Source of the DNA: Epilithonimonas zeae
Lineage (GTDB): Bacteria; Bacteroidota; Bacteroidia; Flavobacteriales; Weeksellaceae
DNA length: 64,000 nucleotides
Assembly: GCF_900141765.1 (NCBI RefSeq)
Contig: NZ_FSRK01000001.1
Span: forward strand, 496,001-560,000
Reading direction: 5' to 3'
Below, piece by piece: positions 9,014-18,841 of this stretch (its first letter is position 1; every line of letters begins with the position of its first letter). Below the pieces are notes generated by a model, which worked only from the letters and a program-made list of their open reading frames with translations, did not search any database and was not told the origin of the DNA. Made by a program: the position numbers and the translations under genes.

Positions 9014-10156
9014 TTAAATTCTTTTAATTCTATTTTTTTCGTAATCTTCAAAAATCATTTGTCCCAATCCTGAAAGTCCGGTTAAGAAAGCTTTTCCTTT
9101 GTTTTGAGCTGTGAAGGCTTTCACAAATTGTCTCAGATAAGGGTCTTGCGCAATCATAAAAGTTGTGATGGGGATTTTCAGTTTTCTGGCTTGTGCTGCT
9201 CTGTTAAGACATTCCGAAACAATTTTTTCATCCAGACCAACACTGTTCATATAATATTCGCCGGTTGGAAGTTTTAGGCAGCTTGGTTTGCCATCAGTAA
9301 TCATAAAGATTTGCTTATTGGTATTTCTTTTTCTTCGTAGAATGTCCATTGCCAATTCCAGTCCTGCAACAGTATTGGTGTGATAAGGTCCTACTTGCAG
9401 ATAAGGCAAATCTTTGATTTGGATTGGCCACGCATCGTTCCCGAAAACAATAATATCGATGGAATCTTTCGGATATTTCCTTTTGATGAGTTCCACCAAA
9501 GCCATTGCTACTTTTTTTGCAGGTGTGATCCGGTCTTCGCCATACAAAATCATCGAGTGGCTAATGTCAATCATCAAAACCGTACTCATCTGCGCTTTGT
9601 GTTTGGTTTCTTCTACAATGAGATCGTTTTCCGTCAGTCTCAGATCAGAAATGCCGTTGTTGATTTGTGCGTTTTTGATACTTTCGGTCAGGTTCACCAT
9701 TGCAAGGTCATCGCCAAATTGAAAGTTTCGGTTTTCGCCGTCTTTCTCATCACCGACACCGCTTTTGTTGGTTCTGTGATTTCCGACACCACTTTTTCTC
9801 AGCTTTCCAAAGATCTGGTCCAGTGCATAATCCCGCAAAGCTGCTTCCAGTTTTGCTGTCAGAATATTTTTACCATTTCCGGAACCGGAATTTCCATCTT
9901 CTGTTTTAACCTCTTCTTTGATGTAACCTCGTTTTTTAAGATCTTCGATAAAGTCGTCCAAACCATATTCTTCATTGAAGATATCATATTCTTTATCGAG
10001 CATATCCAGCCAGTCAAAAGCCTCGTCCAAATCTCCGGAAGTATGGATGAGCAAGTCTTTGAAGACGCCAAAAACCCTGTCAAAATGCGAAATCTCTTCC
10101 GGAATATGCTTGCTGAACGTAAATCCTGTGTGGAAGTTTTTATTTTTATCTTTCAT
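9014..10156 (-). CDS. VWA domain protein, MoxR partner (CoxE/ChlD-like)
   Basis: 380 residues without a signal peptide or membrane helix. The first 190 residues are acidic and helical, with a Gly/Ser/Asn linker (about 88-97). A von Willebrand A domain follows, with a complete metal-ion site motif DISHS (197-201) and, later, the conserved Thr and Asp segments (MITDGKPS). It is transcribed with the MoxR ATPase 116 bases downstream. In such pairs the VWA protein acts as adaptor and the ATPase as motor for complex assembly or remodelling. The VWA gene comes first here, the reverse of the commoner order. Client unknown. Confidence 0.88.
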   Translation of the reverse strand: MKDKNKNFHTGFTFSKHIPEEISHFDRVFGVFKDLLIHTSGDLDEAFDWLDMLDKEYDIFNEEYGLDDFIEDLKKRGYIKEEVKTEDGNSGSGNGKNILTAKLEAALRDYALDQIFGKLRKSGVGNHRTNKSGVGDEKDGENRNFQFGDDLAMVNLTESIKNAQINNGISDLRLTENDLIVEETKHKAQMSTVLMIDISHSMILYGEDRITPAKKVAMALVELIKRKYPKDSIDIIVFGNDAWPIQIKDLPYLQVGPYHTNTVAGLELAMDILRRKRNTNKQIFMITDGKPSCLKLPTGEYYMNSVGLDEKIVSECLNRAAQARKLKIPITTFMIAQDPYLRQFVKAFTAQNKGKAFLTGLSGLGQMIFEDYEKNRIKRI

Positions 10157-10287
10157 TGATCGATTTCAAATTGGAGATACAATTTAGGTATTATTAGCAA
10201 AATCTGAACCGTAAGAGTATAGAAAAAACTAATGATGCTAATACGTAATAAGAATTTTTAGATCTCGATTTTACAAAATCCATAATC

Positions 10288-10318
10288 TTTATTTTCCTAT
10301 TCTAAAGTTTTATCTTTG
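10288..10318 (+). promoter_or_regulatory. Promoter of the methyltransferase gene
   Basis: TTTA (10288-10291), 19 bases, TATCTTTG (10311-10318), 17 bases before the ATG; an exact TAnnTTTG -7 match. Confidence 0.6.
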
Positions 10319-10335
10319 CAATCAGAATTACCACT

Positions 10336-11043
10336 ATGAAAGACCTAATGGGACGTGCTATCTGGGATTACTACCACAATAATAATCCAAAGGATTTGCA
10401 AACCGAAACTTCTATTTCCGAACTGGATGAACTTCCTGTTGATTATCTTTTTCGAGATTTTAAGGAGATGAATAAAATCGAACAAAAAGCTTTGAAATTA
10501 GCCAACGGAAAAGTTTTGGATATCGGAGCTGGAGCTGGTTCGCATTCTCTTTATCTTCAGAATGAAAGAAATCTTGAAGTTACAGCATTGGATATTTCTC
10601 CAAAGTCGATTGAAGTTTGTAAACTAAGAGGAGTCAAGAGTGCGGTTGCAGAAAATATGCTGCATTTTTCAGAAGGAACATTCGATACAATTCTTTTATT
10701 GATGAACGGAACTGGGATTTTCCAAAGCCTGAATGTCATCGATATTTACCTCAAAAAACTCCATTCTTTATTAAGTTCAAAAGGTCAAATTCTTATTGAC
10801 AGCACTGATATTCTTTATATGTTTGATGAAGATGAGGACGGTGGTTTTTACATTCCGGTAGATGGTTATTATGGTGAGTTGGATTATATTGTCCATTACA
10901 AAGGCGAATCTGAAGACCCGATAAAATGGCTATATCTCGACTTTGATACTTTGAAAAATGCCGCTGAAAATAATGGATTTAAAATTGAAAAAGTTTTGCA
11001 GGATGAAGATTCTTATCTGGCTAGACTAACGTTCAATAATTAA
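10336..11043 (+). CDS. Class I SAM-dependent methyltransferase
   Basis: 235 residues. Motif I is LDIGAGAG (61-68), followed by the acidic end of strand 2 (VTALDISPKS) and a motif IV-like segment (DTILLLMNGTGIF), so AdoMet binding is well supported. The substrate cannot be told; it resembles the general methyltransferase 11/25 type found alone in many Flavobacteriia. It is monocistronic: its own promoter lies upstream and a strong terminator downstream separates it from a convergent gene. Confidence 0.85.
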   Translation: MKDLMGRAIWDYYHNNNPKDLQTETSISELDELPVDYLFRDFKEMNKIEQKALKLANGKVLDIGAGAGSHSLYLQNERNLEVTALDISPKSIEVCKLRGVKSAVAENMLHFSEGTFDTILLLMNGTGIFQSLNVIDIYLKKLHSLLSSKGQILIDSTDILYMFDEDEDGGFYIPVDGYYGELDYIVHYKGESEDPIKWLYLDFDTLKNAAENNGFKIEKVLQDEDSYLARLTFNN

Positions 11044-11077
11044 AATTTTAGTATTTTTTTAGCATTATTACATAAAA

Positions 11078-11102
11078 AAGGAGTCAGTATTTTTGACTCC
11101 TT
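11078..11102. terminator. Bidirectional terminator
   Basis: AAGGAGTCA (11078-11086) pairs with TGACTCCTT (11094-11102), A-rich before and T-rich after, between convergent genes. Confidence 0.85.
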
Positions 11103-11104
11103 CC

Positions 11105-11779
11105 TTATAATAATCTTTCAATCAACATTTCATATTCGTAGACCATTTCTTCCTCTTTAAAGTAGTAAAAATTAAGTTTAGCATTTTTCATAATTCCTGT
11201 TTCATTATTAATGATATAGAAACCTTTTATTGATAAATCTTCGAATAATTTTGATTTTTTTAATTTTTTATTAAAATTAAAATTCACATTTATTTTTGAT
11301 TCTTTTTCATTAACTTCTGTAAGTTGATATTCTTTATCAAAATTTTCGTACAATGAAAAATGTAAATCGTTGTCTGAAAACCATTTGTCTCCAATATTTA
11401 TACATTTTTTTGGAAACTCAAGAGTAATTAAATTAATGTTAATGTTTTCTTGTAATAAATCTAGAGAGTCTTTTTGCTTGATTTTATTACCGAATATATC
11501 AATCTTGAATTCTTTTATGTCAGAAAAATAATTTACTTTAAAATAGTCTTTAGGTTCAATTTTGTGATTTAAAAGTTTGTAACCGTAAGAAACCTGTAAA
11601 GAATCATTACTAATCTTTTTAAAATTAATTTGAGGCGAAGAAGTGAATATTTTATCATATAATAATCTGAAAATTGCACTGTCTTTTTCAAGATTATATT
11701 TCAGACAGGCATTTTTGTGTTCTTGTCCTTGAAAAAAAAGAATTCCAAAAAATAAAAATAACAGATTAATATATCTCAT
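11105..11779 (-). CDS. Secreted protein of unknown function
   Basis: 224 residues from the ATG at 11779; a TTG nine bases earlier also opens the frame but would overlap metG. A clear signal peptide (about residues 1-18, LLFLFFGILFFQG) indicates export. The mature part is rich in Lys, Asn, Ile and Phe, with alternating polar and hydrophobic residues typical of beta structure. It has no motif I can name; the segment FPKKCINIGDKWFSDND loosely recalls uncharacterised Bacteroidota periplasmic proteins of the DUF6263 type. The gene starts 1 base after the metG stop, so it is probably cotranscribed with metG. It is visibly more AT-rich than metG. Confidence 0.7.
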   Translation of the reverse strand: MRYINLLFLFFGILFFQGQEHKNACLKYNLEKDSAIFRLLYDKIFTSSPQINFKKISNDSLQVSYGYKLLNHKIEPKDYFKVNYFSDIKEFKIDIFGNKIKQKDSLDLLQENININLITLEFPKKCINIGDKWFSDNDLHFSLYENFDKEYQLTEVNEKESKINVNFNFNKKLKKSKLFEDLSIKGFYIINNETGIMKNAKLNFYYFKEEEMVYEYEMLIERLL

Positions 11780-11780
11780 T

Positions 11781-13814
11781 TTATCCAATCTCGATTCCGT
11801 TTTCTACGGTTTCATCAGGCGTTACGAAAGATAATTTTCCGTCTGGTTTTGTGGTTAATAAAAACATTCCTTGAGATTCTATTCCACGGATTTTTCTTGG
11901 TGCAAGATTTAGTAAAATCATTACTTGTTTTCCAATTAATTCTTCCGGAGAAAAGCTTTCTGCAACTCCAGAAACAACCGTTCTGATATCAACACCAGTA
12001 TCCACTTTGAACTTCAATAATTTGTCTGCTTTCTCTACTTTTTCAGCTTCAAGAATTGTTGCAGTTCTCAAGTCGATTTTAGCAAAATCATCAAATTGAA
12101 TTTCGTCTTTCATAGGGTTGGCGTTAGGATTTGTTTTCTTATTGTTTTGTTTGGTATCTTCCAGTTTCTTGATTTGAGCTTCGATAACATCGTCTTCGAT
12201 TTTTGAGAACAAAAGAGAAGCTTCGTTGATTTTGTGACCAGTTTCAATTAAAACAGATTTAGTTTCAACATTTTTCCAATCTGATTTCTGAACATTAAAC
12301 ATACTTAATAATTTCTCGGAACTGAAAGGCATAAAAGGCTCACACAACTGCGCTAAAGCCACTGCAATCTGAGCGCCTACAAATAAAGAATGTGCGGCCT
12401 TTTCAGGATTATCTTTAATAGTTTTCCAAGGTTCTTCTGTCTGAAGATACTGGTTTCCAAAACGAGCTAAATTCATTAAAGCTATTAAAGAATTTCTAAA
12501 TTCATAGTTTTCTAAGAAGCCTGAAATTTCTTTTGCAGCTTTGTTTATTTCAGCTAATTCAGGCGCATTTACATCACCTTCAGGAACAACGCCATCATAA
12601 TATTTATGAATCAAAACCGCAACTCTGTTGATAAAGTTCCCAAAAATTCCAACTAACTCAGAATTATTCTTCGTCTGAAAATCCTTCCAGGTAAAATTAT
12701 TATCTTTAGTTTCCGGAGCCGATGAAAGAAGAGCGTATCTCAAAACATCCTGTTGTCCAGGGAAATCTTCAACATATTCGTGTGCCCAGACTGCCCAGTT
12801 TCTTGAGGTTGAAATTTTATCATTTTCAAGATTCAAAAATTCAAAAGCAGGCACATTTTTCGGCATAATAAAATCACCGTGAGCCTTCATCATTGCAGGG
12901 AAAATAATACAGTGGAATACAATATTATCCTTTCCAATGAAATGAACTAAATCACTTCCTTCACTTTGCCAATAATCTTTCCAGTCTTTTCCTTTTTTCT
13001 CAGCCCATTCTTTGGTGAAAGAAATATATCCAATTGGTGCATCAAACCATACGTAAAGTACTTTTCCTTCAGCATTCGGAAGTGGAACAGGAACGCCCCA
13101 GTTCAGATCTCTGGTCATGGCACGAGGTTTCAAACCGTCGTTTAACCAAGATTTTACCTGTCCGTAAACGTTGGGTTTCCAGTCATCTTTGTGACCTTCG
13201 ATAATCCATTTGTTCAGGAAATCTTCGTATTCATTTAACGGTAAATACCAGTTTTTTGTTTCTTTTAAAATCGGAACATTGCCACTTAACATTGATTTTG
13301 GATTAATCAATTCTGATGGCGAAAGGGTAGAACCACATCTTTCACATTGGTCACCATAAGCATTTTCGTTGCCACAATTCGGGCAAGTTCCTACAATATA
13401 TCGGTCTGCTAAGAATTCTCCAGCTTGTTCATCAAAATACTGCTCAGACATTTCTTCCGTAAATTTCCCTTTTTCATAAAGAACTTTGAAGAAATCCTGA
13501 CTTGTTTCACGGTGATTTGCAGACGTCGTTCTTGAATATTCATCAAAAGAAATTCCCAAATCTGAGAATGATTTTTTGATGATTTCGTGGTATTTATCAA
13601 CAATATCTTGCGGCGTGACGCCTTCTTTTTTAGCTCTTATGGTAATAGGAATTCCGTGCTCATCGCTTCCGCAGATAAACGCCACATCTTTTCCTAATCT
13701 TCTTTGGAATCTAGCATAAACATCTGCAGGAATATAAACTCCCGCCAAATGCCCAATATGAACCGGTCCGTTTGCATAGGGCAAAGCCGCCGTAATCATC
13801 TTTCTGTTTGACAT
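11781..13814 (-). CDS. metG: Methionyl-tRNA synthetase
   Basis: 677 residues. It charges tRNA-Met with methionine. The class I signature near the start reads YANGPVHIGH. The zinc knuckle is CPNCG...CERCG, and the second class I signature is DKISTSR (KMSKS equivalent). An anticodon-binding helical domain follows, then a Lys/Asn-rich linker and a C-terminal tRNA-binding OB-fold (about 570-677, starting FAKIDLRTATI) that mediates dimerisation. Length is normal for the dimeric type. The gene has its own promoter (13838-13845) and is followed directly by a small secreted-protein gene. Confidence 0.97.
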   Translation of the reverse strand: MSNRKMITAALPYANGPVHIGHLAGVYIPADVYARFQRRLGKDVAFICGSDEHGIPITIRAKKEGVTPQDIVDKYHEIIKKSFSDLGISFDEYSRTTSANHRETSQDFFKVLYEKGKFTEEMSEQYFDEQAGEFLADRYIVGTCPNCGNENAYGDQCERCGSTLSPSELINPKSMLSGNVPILKETKNWYLPLNEYEDFLNKWIIEGHKDDWKPNVYGQVKSWLNDGLKPRAMTRDLNWGVPVPLPNAEGKVLYVWFDAPIGYISFTKEWAEKKGKDWKDYWQSEGSDLVHFIGKDNIVFHCIIFPAMMKAHGDFIMPKNVPAFEFLNLENDKISTSRNWAVWAHEYVEDFPGQQDVLRYALLSSAPETKDNNFTWKDFQTKNNSELVGIFGNFINRVAVLIHKYYDGVVPEGDVNAPELAEINKAAKEISGFLENYEFRNSLIALMNLARFGNQYLQTEEPWKTIKDNPEKAAHSLFVGAQIAVALAQLCEPFMPFSSEKLLSMFNVQKSDWKNVETKSVLIETGHKINEASLLFSKIEDDVIEAQIKKLEDTKQNNKKTNPNANPMKDEIQFDDFAKIDLRTATILEAEKVEKADKLLKFKVDTGVDIRTVVSGVAESFSPEELIGKQVMILLNLAPRKIRGIESQGMFLLTTKPDGKLSFVTPDETVENGIEIG

Positions 13815-13837
13815 TTTCTAATTGAAATTTTGAGTTG

Positions 13838-13845
13838 CAAAAATA
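13838..13845 (-). promoter_or_regulatory. metG promoter -7 element
   Basis: TATTTTTG on the minus strand, 23 bases before the metG ATG; exact TAnnTTTG match. Confidence 0.55.
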
Positions 13846-13888
13846 CGATTTTCATTTTTAAAATCAGATAAGTGCAAGTAATATTAAA

Positions 13889-13984
13889 ATGGATGAAGAT
13901 CAGTTAGGTTTTTTAGTTAATGAGATTTATGAAAATTGGAAAATCAAATTAGTGGAAATGAAAATTTTTCACTTGTCTTTGTAA
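13889..13984 (+). CDS. Possible small ORF, 31 residues
   Basis: ATG at 13889 after an A-rich stretch (ATATTAAA), 31 codons, TAA at 13982. The peptide begins MDEDQLGFLVNEIY and is acidic and amphipathic, looking more like protein than random AT-rich sequence, but no family is recognised. It could be a real small protein, a leader of the divergent sus region, or the remnant of a lost gene. Confidence 0.3.
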   Translation: MDEDQLGFLVNEIYENWKIKLVEMKIFHLSL

Positions 13985-14473
13985 GTCCTTTCTATATCCT
14001 ATGTTAGTCCTTTGTTAGTTATTGATGTGTTTGTTTAAATTTAGTTTTTTAATGGTTTTAGGTTTATTAATTTAATTAAAAATTTATTTTTATTGAATAT
14101 TTTAATTTTTATTAAAGTCACGAATTTATTGATGTTTTCAACGATTTGGAATATTCTAAAAATTATGATTTGTTTCATTTTTGATTAATATAGGATTAAT
14201 ATTGGTTAATTTAGAAGAAGAAAAATAGACTTAAAAACCGAAAAAATTGTTAAAAATCAATATTTGTTAAGAAAATTAACATTGATTTAAGTATTTGATA
14301 TTCAGCTATTTGTTTTATTGTTGCTTGTTTTTTTTATCGAAATACTTTGCTAAATTCACTGATTTTAAAAATATTTTAACACAATGTCGTTTTTTTTATA
14401 AATTGCAAAACTAGATTATGTGTAATCTGGAAACAAATAAGAAAATAATATAAACCTTAAAAATTTATTTTTT
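13985..14473 (+). promoter_or_regulatory. AT-rich control region upstream of susC
   Basis: No gene is seen in this 489-base stretch. It holds two AGTCCTTT direct repeats (13984-13991 and 14006-14013, 22 bases apart, two helical turns), a possible -7 box TACTTTG (14343-14349, spacing not perfect), a small hairpin AGATTA-TGTG-TAATCT near 14413-14428, and the motif AAACCTTAAAA just before the start. It is the likely site of starch/maltose control; no regulator gene is nearby. Confidence 0.45.
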
Positions 14474-17194
14474 GTGAGAAACTATAATGTATTAAAAATT
14501 GCTCCTGCATTTCTCTTGCTTGGAACAATGCTACATGCACAACAAACTGATTCGGCCAAAAAAGAAACCGAGATCGAACAAGTTGTGTTGATTGGTTATG
14601 GTAAGCAGAAGAAAACAGATCTTACAGGGTCTATCACTGCATTAACCACAGAAGACTTTAATAAAGGTGCAGTAACTACGGCTGAAGGACTTATAAATGG
14701 TCGATCTTCGGGTTTGGTTATTACCCAATCTGGAACACCAGGTAGTGAGGCAACAATTAGAATTAGAGGAGGCTCTTCTTTAAATGCAAGTAATGATCCT
14801 TTATTAGTTGTTGATGGATTACCTTTGGATGGAGTTTCTTTATCGACACTTAACCCGAATGATATAGAGTCTTTCTCTATTTTAAAAGATGCTGCTTCTA
14901 CAGCAATCTATGGTTCTAGAGGTTCTAACGGTGTTATTTTAGTTACTACAAAAAAAGGAAGTAAAAAATTGAGAGTTTCACTTAATGCTTTTACTACGGT
15001 GAATACTTTGGCCAAAAAAATTGACGTTTATTCTGGAGATCAGTTCCGAGAGATTATTAATCAGTATGCTCCAGAAAAAGCATATCTTTTAGGAACAGCC
15101 AATACAGACTGGCAAAAAGAAATTCTTAGAACCACTGTAACAACTGATATTAATGCTTCTATTTCTGGTAGCTTGTTTGGTAAAGTGCCTACGCGTTTTT
15201 CAGTTGATAACTTGGATAATTCTGGATTGTTAATGACTTCTCAATTCAGAAGAACAACAGCTAACTTAGCTTTAAGTCCTAGTTTTTTAGATGATCATTT
15301 GAAGTTTAATATTACTGGAACATATTCTTATACTTTTAAAAATAACGCTAGTGAAGATGCAATAAAAAATGCAATTTCATATGATCCTACAAAACCTGTT
15401 TATGATACAAGTTCTCCATTCGATGGATATACAGAATGGACAAGAGTAGATGCGGGAGTTTTAAAAACTTTTGGAGTTAGTAACCCTGTAAGTATGTTGA
15501 GAAACAAGCATGATGTACAAAATTTCAGAAGATTTTTTGGAAATGTGAATATGGAATATAAATTCCATTTTTTACCTGATTTAAGACTGATTGTAAATGC
15601 GGGTCTTGATAGTAAAGAATTAGATGGTCATGTAACTACAAATCCTTATTCTAGAAACGGATATTTCTCAGTTGCAGGAGGTAATCCTCAGTTTTATGGA
15701 GAGAACTCATACTCAGATGAGAGTATTTTAAATAAGAATGGTAATTTCCAGCTAAACTATACTAAGGCATTTGGTAAGTTTAATTTAGAAGCCATGGGAG
15801 GTTATGAATATCAGAATTATCATAAAATAAAATCTTCTTCTGGTAATACATTACTGTATTCTTTAGATCCTTCGAATAACTTCTATAATCCAGACACAAA
15901 ACCAGATTTAAATCTACAGGCTTTTTTTGGAAGGTTAAATTTGGGTTGGGATAATAAGTATCTAGTTACAATTAACTACAGAAGAGACGGATCTTCACGC
16001 TTTAGTAAAAATAACAGATGGGGAGACTTTGGAGGTGTTGCGGCAGCTTGGAAAATTTCTGAAGAAAGTTTCTTGAAAGGAAATTCTACACTTTCCGATT
16101 TGAAACTAAGAGCGAGTGTTGGTAAAACTGGCCAACAAGATATAGGTGATTGGAGATATGATTATTTTAAAACTTATAATGTTTCATCTACATTGTATTA
16201 TCAACTAGGAAATGAGTATTACTTAATAGCAAAACCTAACGGATATAATGAAAATCTGAAATGGGAAGAGAGCTTAAAATATAATTTAGGTTTAGATTTC
16301 GGTTTCTTGAATAATAGAATCAAAGGTACTTTAGATTTTTACTTAGCTGATACTAAAGATTTGTTATCTATCGTGCCAGAAGGGCCATTGGAGAATTTAA
16401 GAATCATTGGACCTCAAAATATTGGTAAATTACAATCTAAAGGTGTTGATCTTGGTTTAGATGTAAAAGCAGTTAAAAATGAGAAATTTACTTTAAACTT
16501 TAACTACAATGTATCTTATAATAAAATGGAGATACAAGAATTGCAAGTTAATGGTGTAGATAAAGGTAATGTTGGATTAGGTGGCTATGTTCAGACATTT
16601 AGGGAAGGTTATTCTCCATATGCGTTTTGGGTATATCAACAAGTGTATGATTCAAACGGTAGACCAGTGGAGGGAGCTTATGTAGATAGAAATGGTGATG
16701 GTGAAATTACAACAGCAGATAAGTATAATTATAAAAAACCACAAGCCGATGTAACTATGGGATTGATGACCAATGCTACTTTTGGAAAACATTGGGATTT
16801 TTCAATGGGATGGAGAGCGAGTCTTGGTAATTATGTATATGATCAGATTTCTGCAGATAGATCGCAGATGAATCATATAAATAACACCGTTGATAATAAT
16901 ATAAATAATGCTCCAGTAGATTTTAATAATACCCGTTTTGCGGAAGCTAATAAGGTTTCAGATTACTATGTTAAAAACGGTAATTTCTTAAAGCTTGACA
17001 ATCTTACTGTAGGTTATACTTTCAACAATTTTATGGGCAATAATGCTTCTTTAAGAGTTTATGGAGCTGCTCAAAACGTATTAATAATTACAAAATATAA
17101 AAATTTAGATCCTGAAGTATTTAACAATGGAATGGATAACTCTATTTATCCAAGAGCGAGAATGTTTACTTTAGGAATAAACGCTAATTTTTAA
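14474..17194 (+). CDS. susC: SusC/RagA-type TonB-dependent starch oligosaccharide transporter
   Basis: 906 residues from a GTG start; no ATG lies nearby upstream in frame. A signal peptide (PAFLLLGTMLHAQ) is followed directly by a TonB-box-like VVLIGYGKQKK and the plug domain (ITALTTEDF...VTTKKGSKK, about 40-160), then a 22-strand beta-barrel ending LGINANF, the usual outer-membrane targeting end. It lacks the carboxypeptidase-regulatory-like N-terminal domain many SusC proteins carry. It imports maltooligosaccharides across the outer membrane, with SusD (12 bases downstream) as its lid. First gene of the susCDEF-like operon. Confidence 0.95.
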   Translation: MRNYNVLKIAPAFLLLGTMLHAQQTDSAKKETEIEQVVLIGYGKQKKTDLTGSITALTTEDFNKGAVTTAEGLINGRSSGLVITQSGTPGSEATIRIRGGSSLNASNDPLLVVDGLPLDGVSLSTLNPNDIESFSILKDAASTAIYGSRGSNGVILVTTKKGSKKLRVSLNAFTTVNTLAKKIDVYSGDQFREIINQYAPEKAYLLGTANTDWQKEILRTTVTTDINASISGSLFGKVPTRFSVDNLDNSGLLMTSQFRRTTANLALSPSFLDDHLKFNITGTYSYTFKNNASEDAIKNAISYDPTKPVYDTSSPFDGYTEWTRVDAGVLKTFGVSNPVSMLRNKHDVQNFRRFFGNVNMEYKFHFLPDLRLIVNAGLDSKELDGHVTTNPYSRNGYFSVAGGNPQFYGENSYSDESILNKNGNFQLNYTKAFGKFNLEAMGGYEYQNYHKIKSSSGNTLLYSLDPSNNFYNPDTKPDLNLQAFFGRLNLGWDNKYLVTINYRRDGSSRFSKNNRWGDFGGVAAAWKISEESFLKGNSTLSDLKLRASVGKTGQQDIGDWRYDYFKTYNVSSTLYYQLGNEYYLIAKPNGYNENLKWEESLKYNLGLDFGFLNNRIKGTLDFYLADTKDLLSIVPEGPLENLRIIGPQNIGKLQSKGVDLGLDVKAVKNEKFTLNFNYNVSYNKMEIQELQVNGVDKGNVGLGGYVQTFREGYSPYAFWVYQQVYDSNGRPVEGAYVDRNGDGEITTADKYNYKKPQADVTMGLMTNATFGKHWDFSMGWRASLGNYVYDQISADRSQMNHINNTVDNNINNAPVDFNNTRFAEANKVSDYYVKNGNFLKLDNLTVGYTFNNFMGNNASLRVYGAAQNVLIITKYKNLDPEVFNNGMDNSIYPRARMFTLGINANF

Positions 17195-17206
17195 ATCTAA
17201 TTCACA

Positions 17207-18820
17207 ATGAAAATTAAGAAACTAAATATATTTAAATTAAGAAATCTAGCTATTGCAGGTATCTTTTTATTAACAACTACTTCATGTCTTAATGATCTTG
17301 ATGTGTCTGTTAATGATGACGAATTATATACCTCAGAACAATTTTACGCTAATCCAGCTTCATACAAACAGTTTTTAGCAAAAATCTATGCGGGATTATC
17401 TGTAACAGGTCAACAATCTGGTAATGGACAATCTGACTTAGGTTCTGAAGATGATGGAGGACCGAATGAAGGCTTTTCACAATATTTAAGAGGATATTGG
17501 CAATTGCAGGAACTAACAACAGATGAGGCTATAATTGCCTGGGGCGAAAGTGATAACCCTACCATTAGAGATTTGAACTTCAATACTTGGAATGCGGATA
17601 ATGTTTTCAATGAAGCATTTTTTGCTAGAGTATTTTTCCAAGTAGGTCTTGTGAATGAATACTTAAGAGAGACAACTGATGACAAGTTAAACTCAAGAGG
17701 TGTTTCAGAAGATTTGAAAGCACAAATAAAAACTTTCAGAGCTGAAGCAAGATTTTTAAGAGCTTTGACTTACTATCACGCAATTGATATTTATGGTAAA
17801 ATGCCTTTTGCAACAGAAAATGATGCTTTAGGAACTAAACCAGTGATGCAGTCTAGAGATTATATGTTCAATTATGTGATTAATGAACTGAATTCTATAG
17901 AGGGGGATCTTCCCGCTCCAAAAATGAATGAATATGGAAGAGCTGATCAAGCTGCTCTTTGGATGCTCAAAGCGAAATTATACATTAATGCAAAAGTATA
18001 CACTGGCGCTGATAAAAGTTCAGAAGCTTTGACAGAAGTTGAAAAAGTAATTGGATCTACTTATAAAGTAGCGCAGATTCCTTATGCTGATTTATTCAAG
18101 GCTGATAATAATTCGAATGGAGCACAAGATGAAATCATTTTCCCAATCAATTTTGATGGTGTTAAAACAAGAACTTATGGTGGTACTACTTATCTTATCC
18201 ACGCAAGTTGTACAAATGAAGTAGGCGCTACATTAGGAATAGATTTCGGATGGCAAGGATTTAGAGTTCGTCAAGAATTTATGCAAACAGTAGGGAATTC
18301 TGACGCAAGGGTTATGAAAGTAGTAGGAAGTACAGATCCTGAATTTATTTCTGATTATTCTAAATTTGAACAAGGTGCAAAGTTGATTAAGTTTTCTAAT
18401 AAAACTTCAACAGGAGCTAATGGTAGTGATCTTAACTTTACTGATGCGGATTTCCCATTATTTAGAATGGCGGATGCTTATTTAATGTATGCTGAGTTAG
18501 CGGTAGTGAACGGAAAAGGTAGTTTAGCGAATGCGCTTACTTATGTTAACGAACTTAGAACAAGGGGAGGGGCTGCAACTGTTTTACAATCGGCTTTGAA
18601 TGCAGATTTTATTTTAGCAGAGCGTGCTAGAGAGCTTTACTGGGAAGGTTATAGACGTCAAGATTTAATACGTTTTGGTAAATATACTTCAGGATATAAC
18701 TGGCAATGGAAAGGTGGAAGTATCAATGGTAATAGTCTTCCTGAATACAGACAACTTTTCCCAATTCCAAATAAATATCTGAATCTAAATAGCAATCTTT
18801 CTCAAAATACAGGATATTAA
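17207..18820 (+). CDS. susD: SusD/RagB-type starch-binding lipoprotein
   Basis: 537 residues. A lipoprotein signal ends at TTTSC27, followed by LNDLDVSVND, whose acidic residues suit surface export in Bacteroidota. Helical TPR-like repeats form the core; the C-terminal part has the family signature RARELYWEGYRRQDLIRFGKY and ends with FPIPNKYLNLNSNLSQNTGY. It caps SusC and binds starch helices. Spacing to susC is 12 bases and to the next gene 21 bases, so they are one transcript. Confidence 0.95.
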   Translation: MKIKKLNIFKLRNLAIAGIFLLTTTSCLNDLDVSVNDDELYTSEQFYANPASYKQFLAKIYAGLSVTGQQSGNGQSDLGSEDDGGPNEGFSQYLRGYWQLQELTTDEAIIAWGESDNPTIRDLNFNTWNADNVFNEAFFARVFFQVGLVNEYLRETTDDKLNSRGVSEDLKAQIKTFRAEARFLRALTYYHAIDIYGKMPFATENDALGTKPVMQSRDYMFNYVINELNSIEGDLPAPKMNEYGRADQAALWMLKAKLYINAKVYTGADKSSEALTEVEKVIGSTYKVAQIPYADLFKADNNSNGAQDEIIFPINFDGVKTRTYGGTTYLIHASCTNEVGATLGIDFGWQGFRVRQEFMQTVGNSDARVMKVVGSTDPEFISDYSKFEQGAKLIKFSNKTSTGANGSDLNFTDADFPLFRMADAYLMYAELAVVNGKGSLANALTYVNELRTRGGAATVLQSALNADFILAERARELYWEGYRRQDLIRFGKYTSGYNWQWKGGSINGNSLPEYRQLFPIPNKYLNLNSNLSQNTGY

Positions 18821-18841
18821 TTTAAAGAAAAATTTTAAGAA

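Noticed and set aside
9380-10159. 259-codon open frame on the plus strand
   Set aside because: Antisense shadow of the VWA gene, Phe/Ile-rich with no domain; the VWA frame has a complete MIDAS motif.
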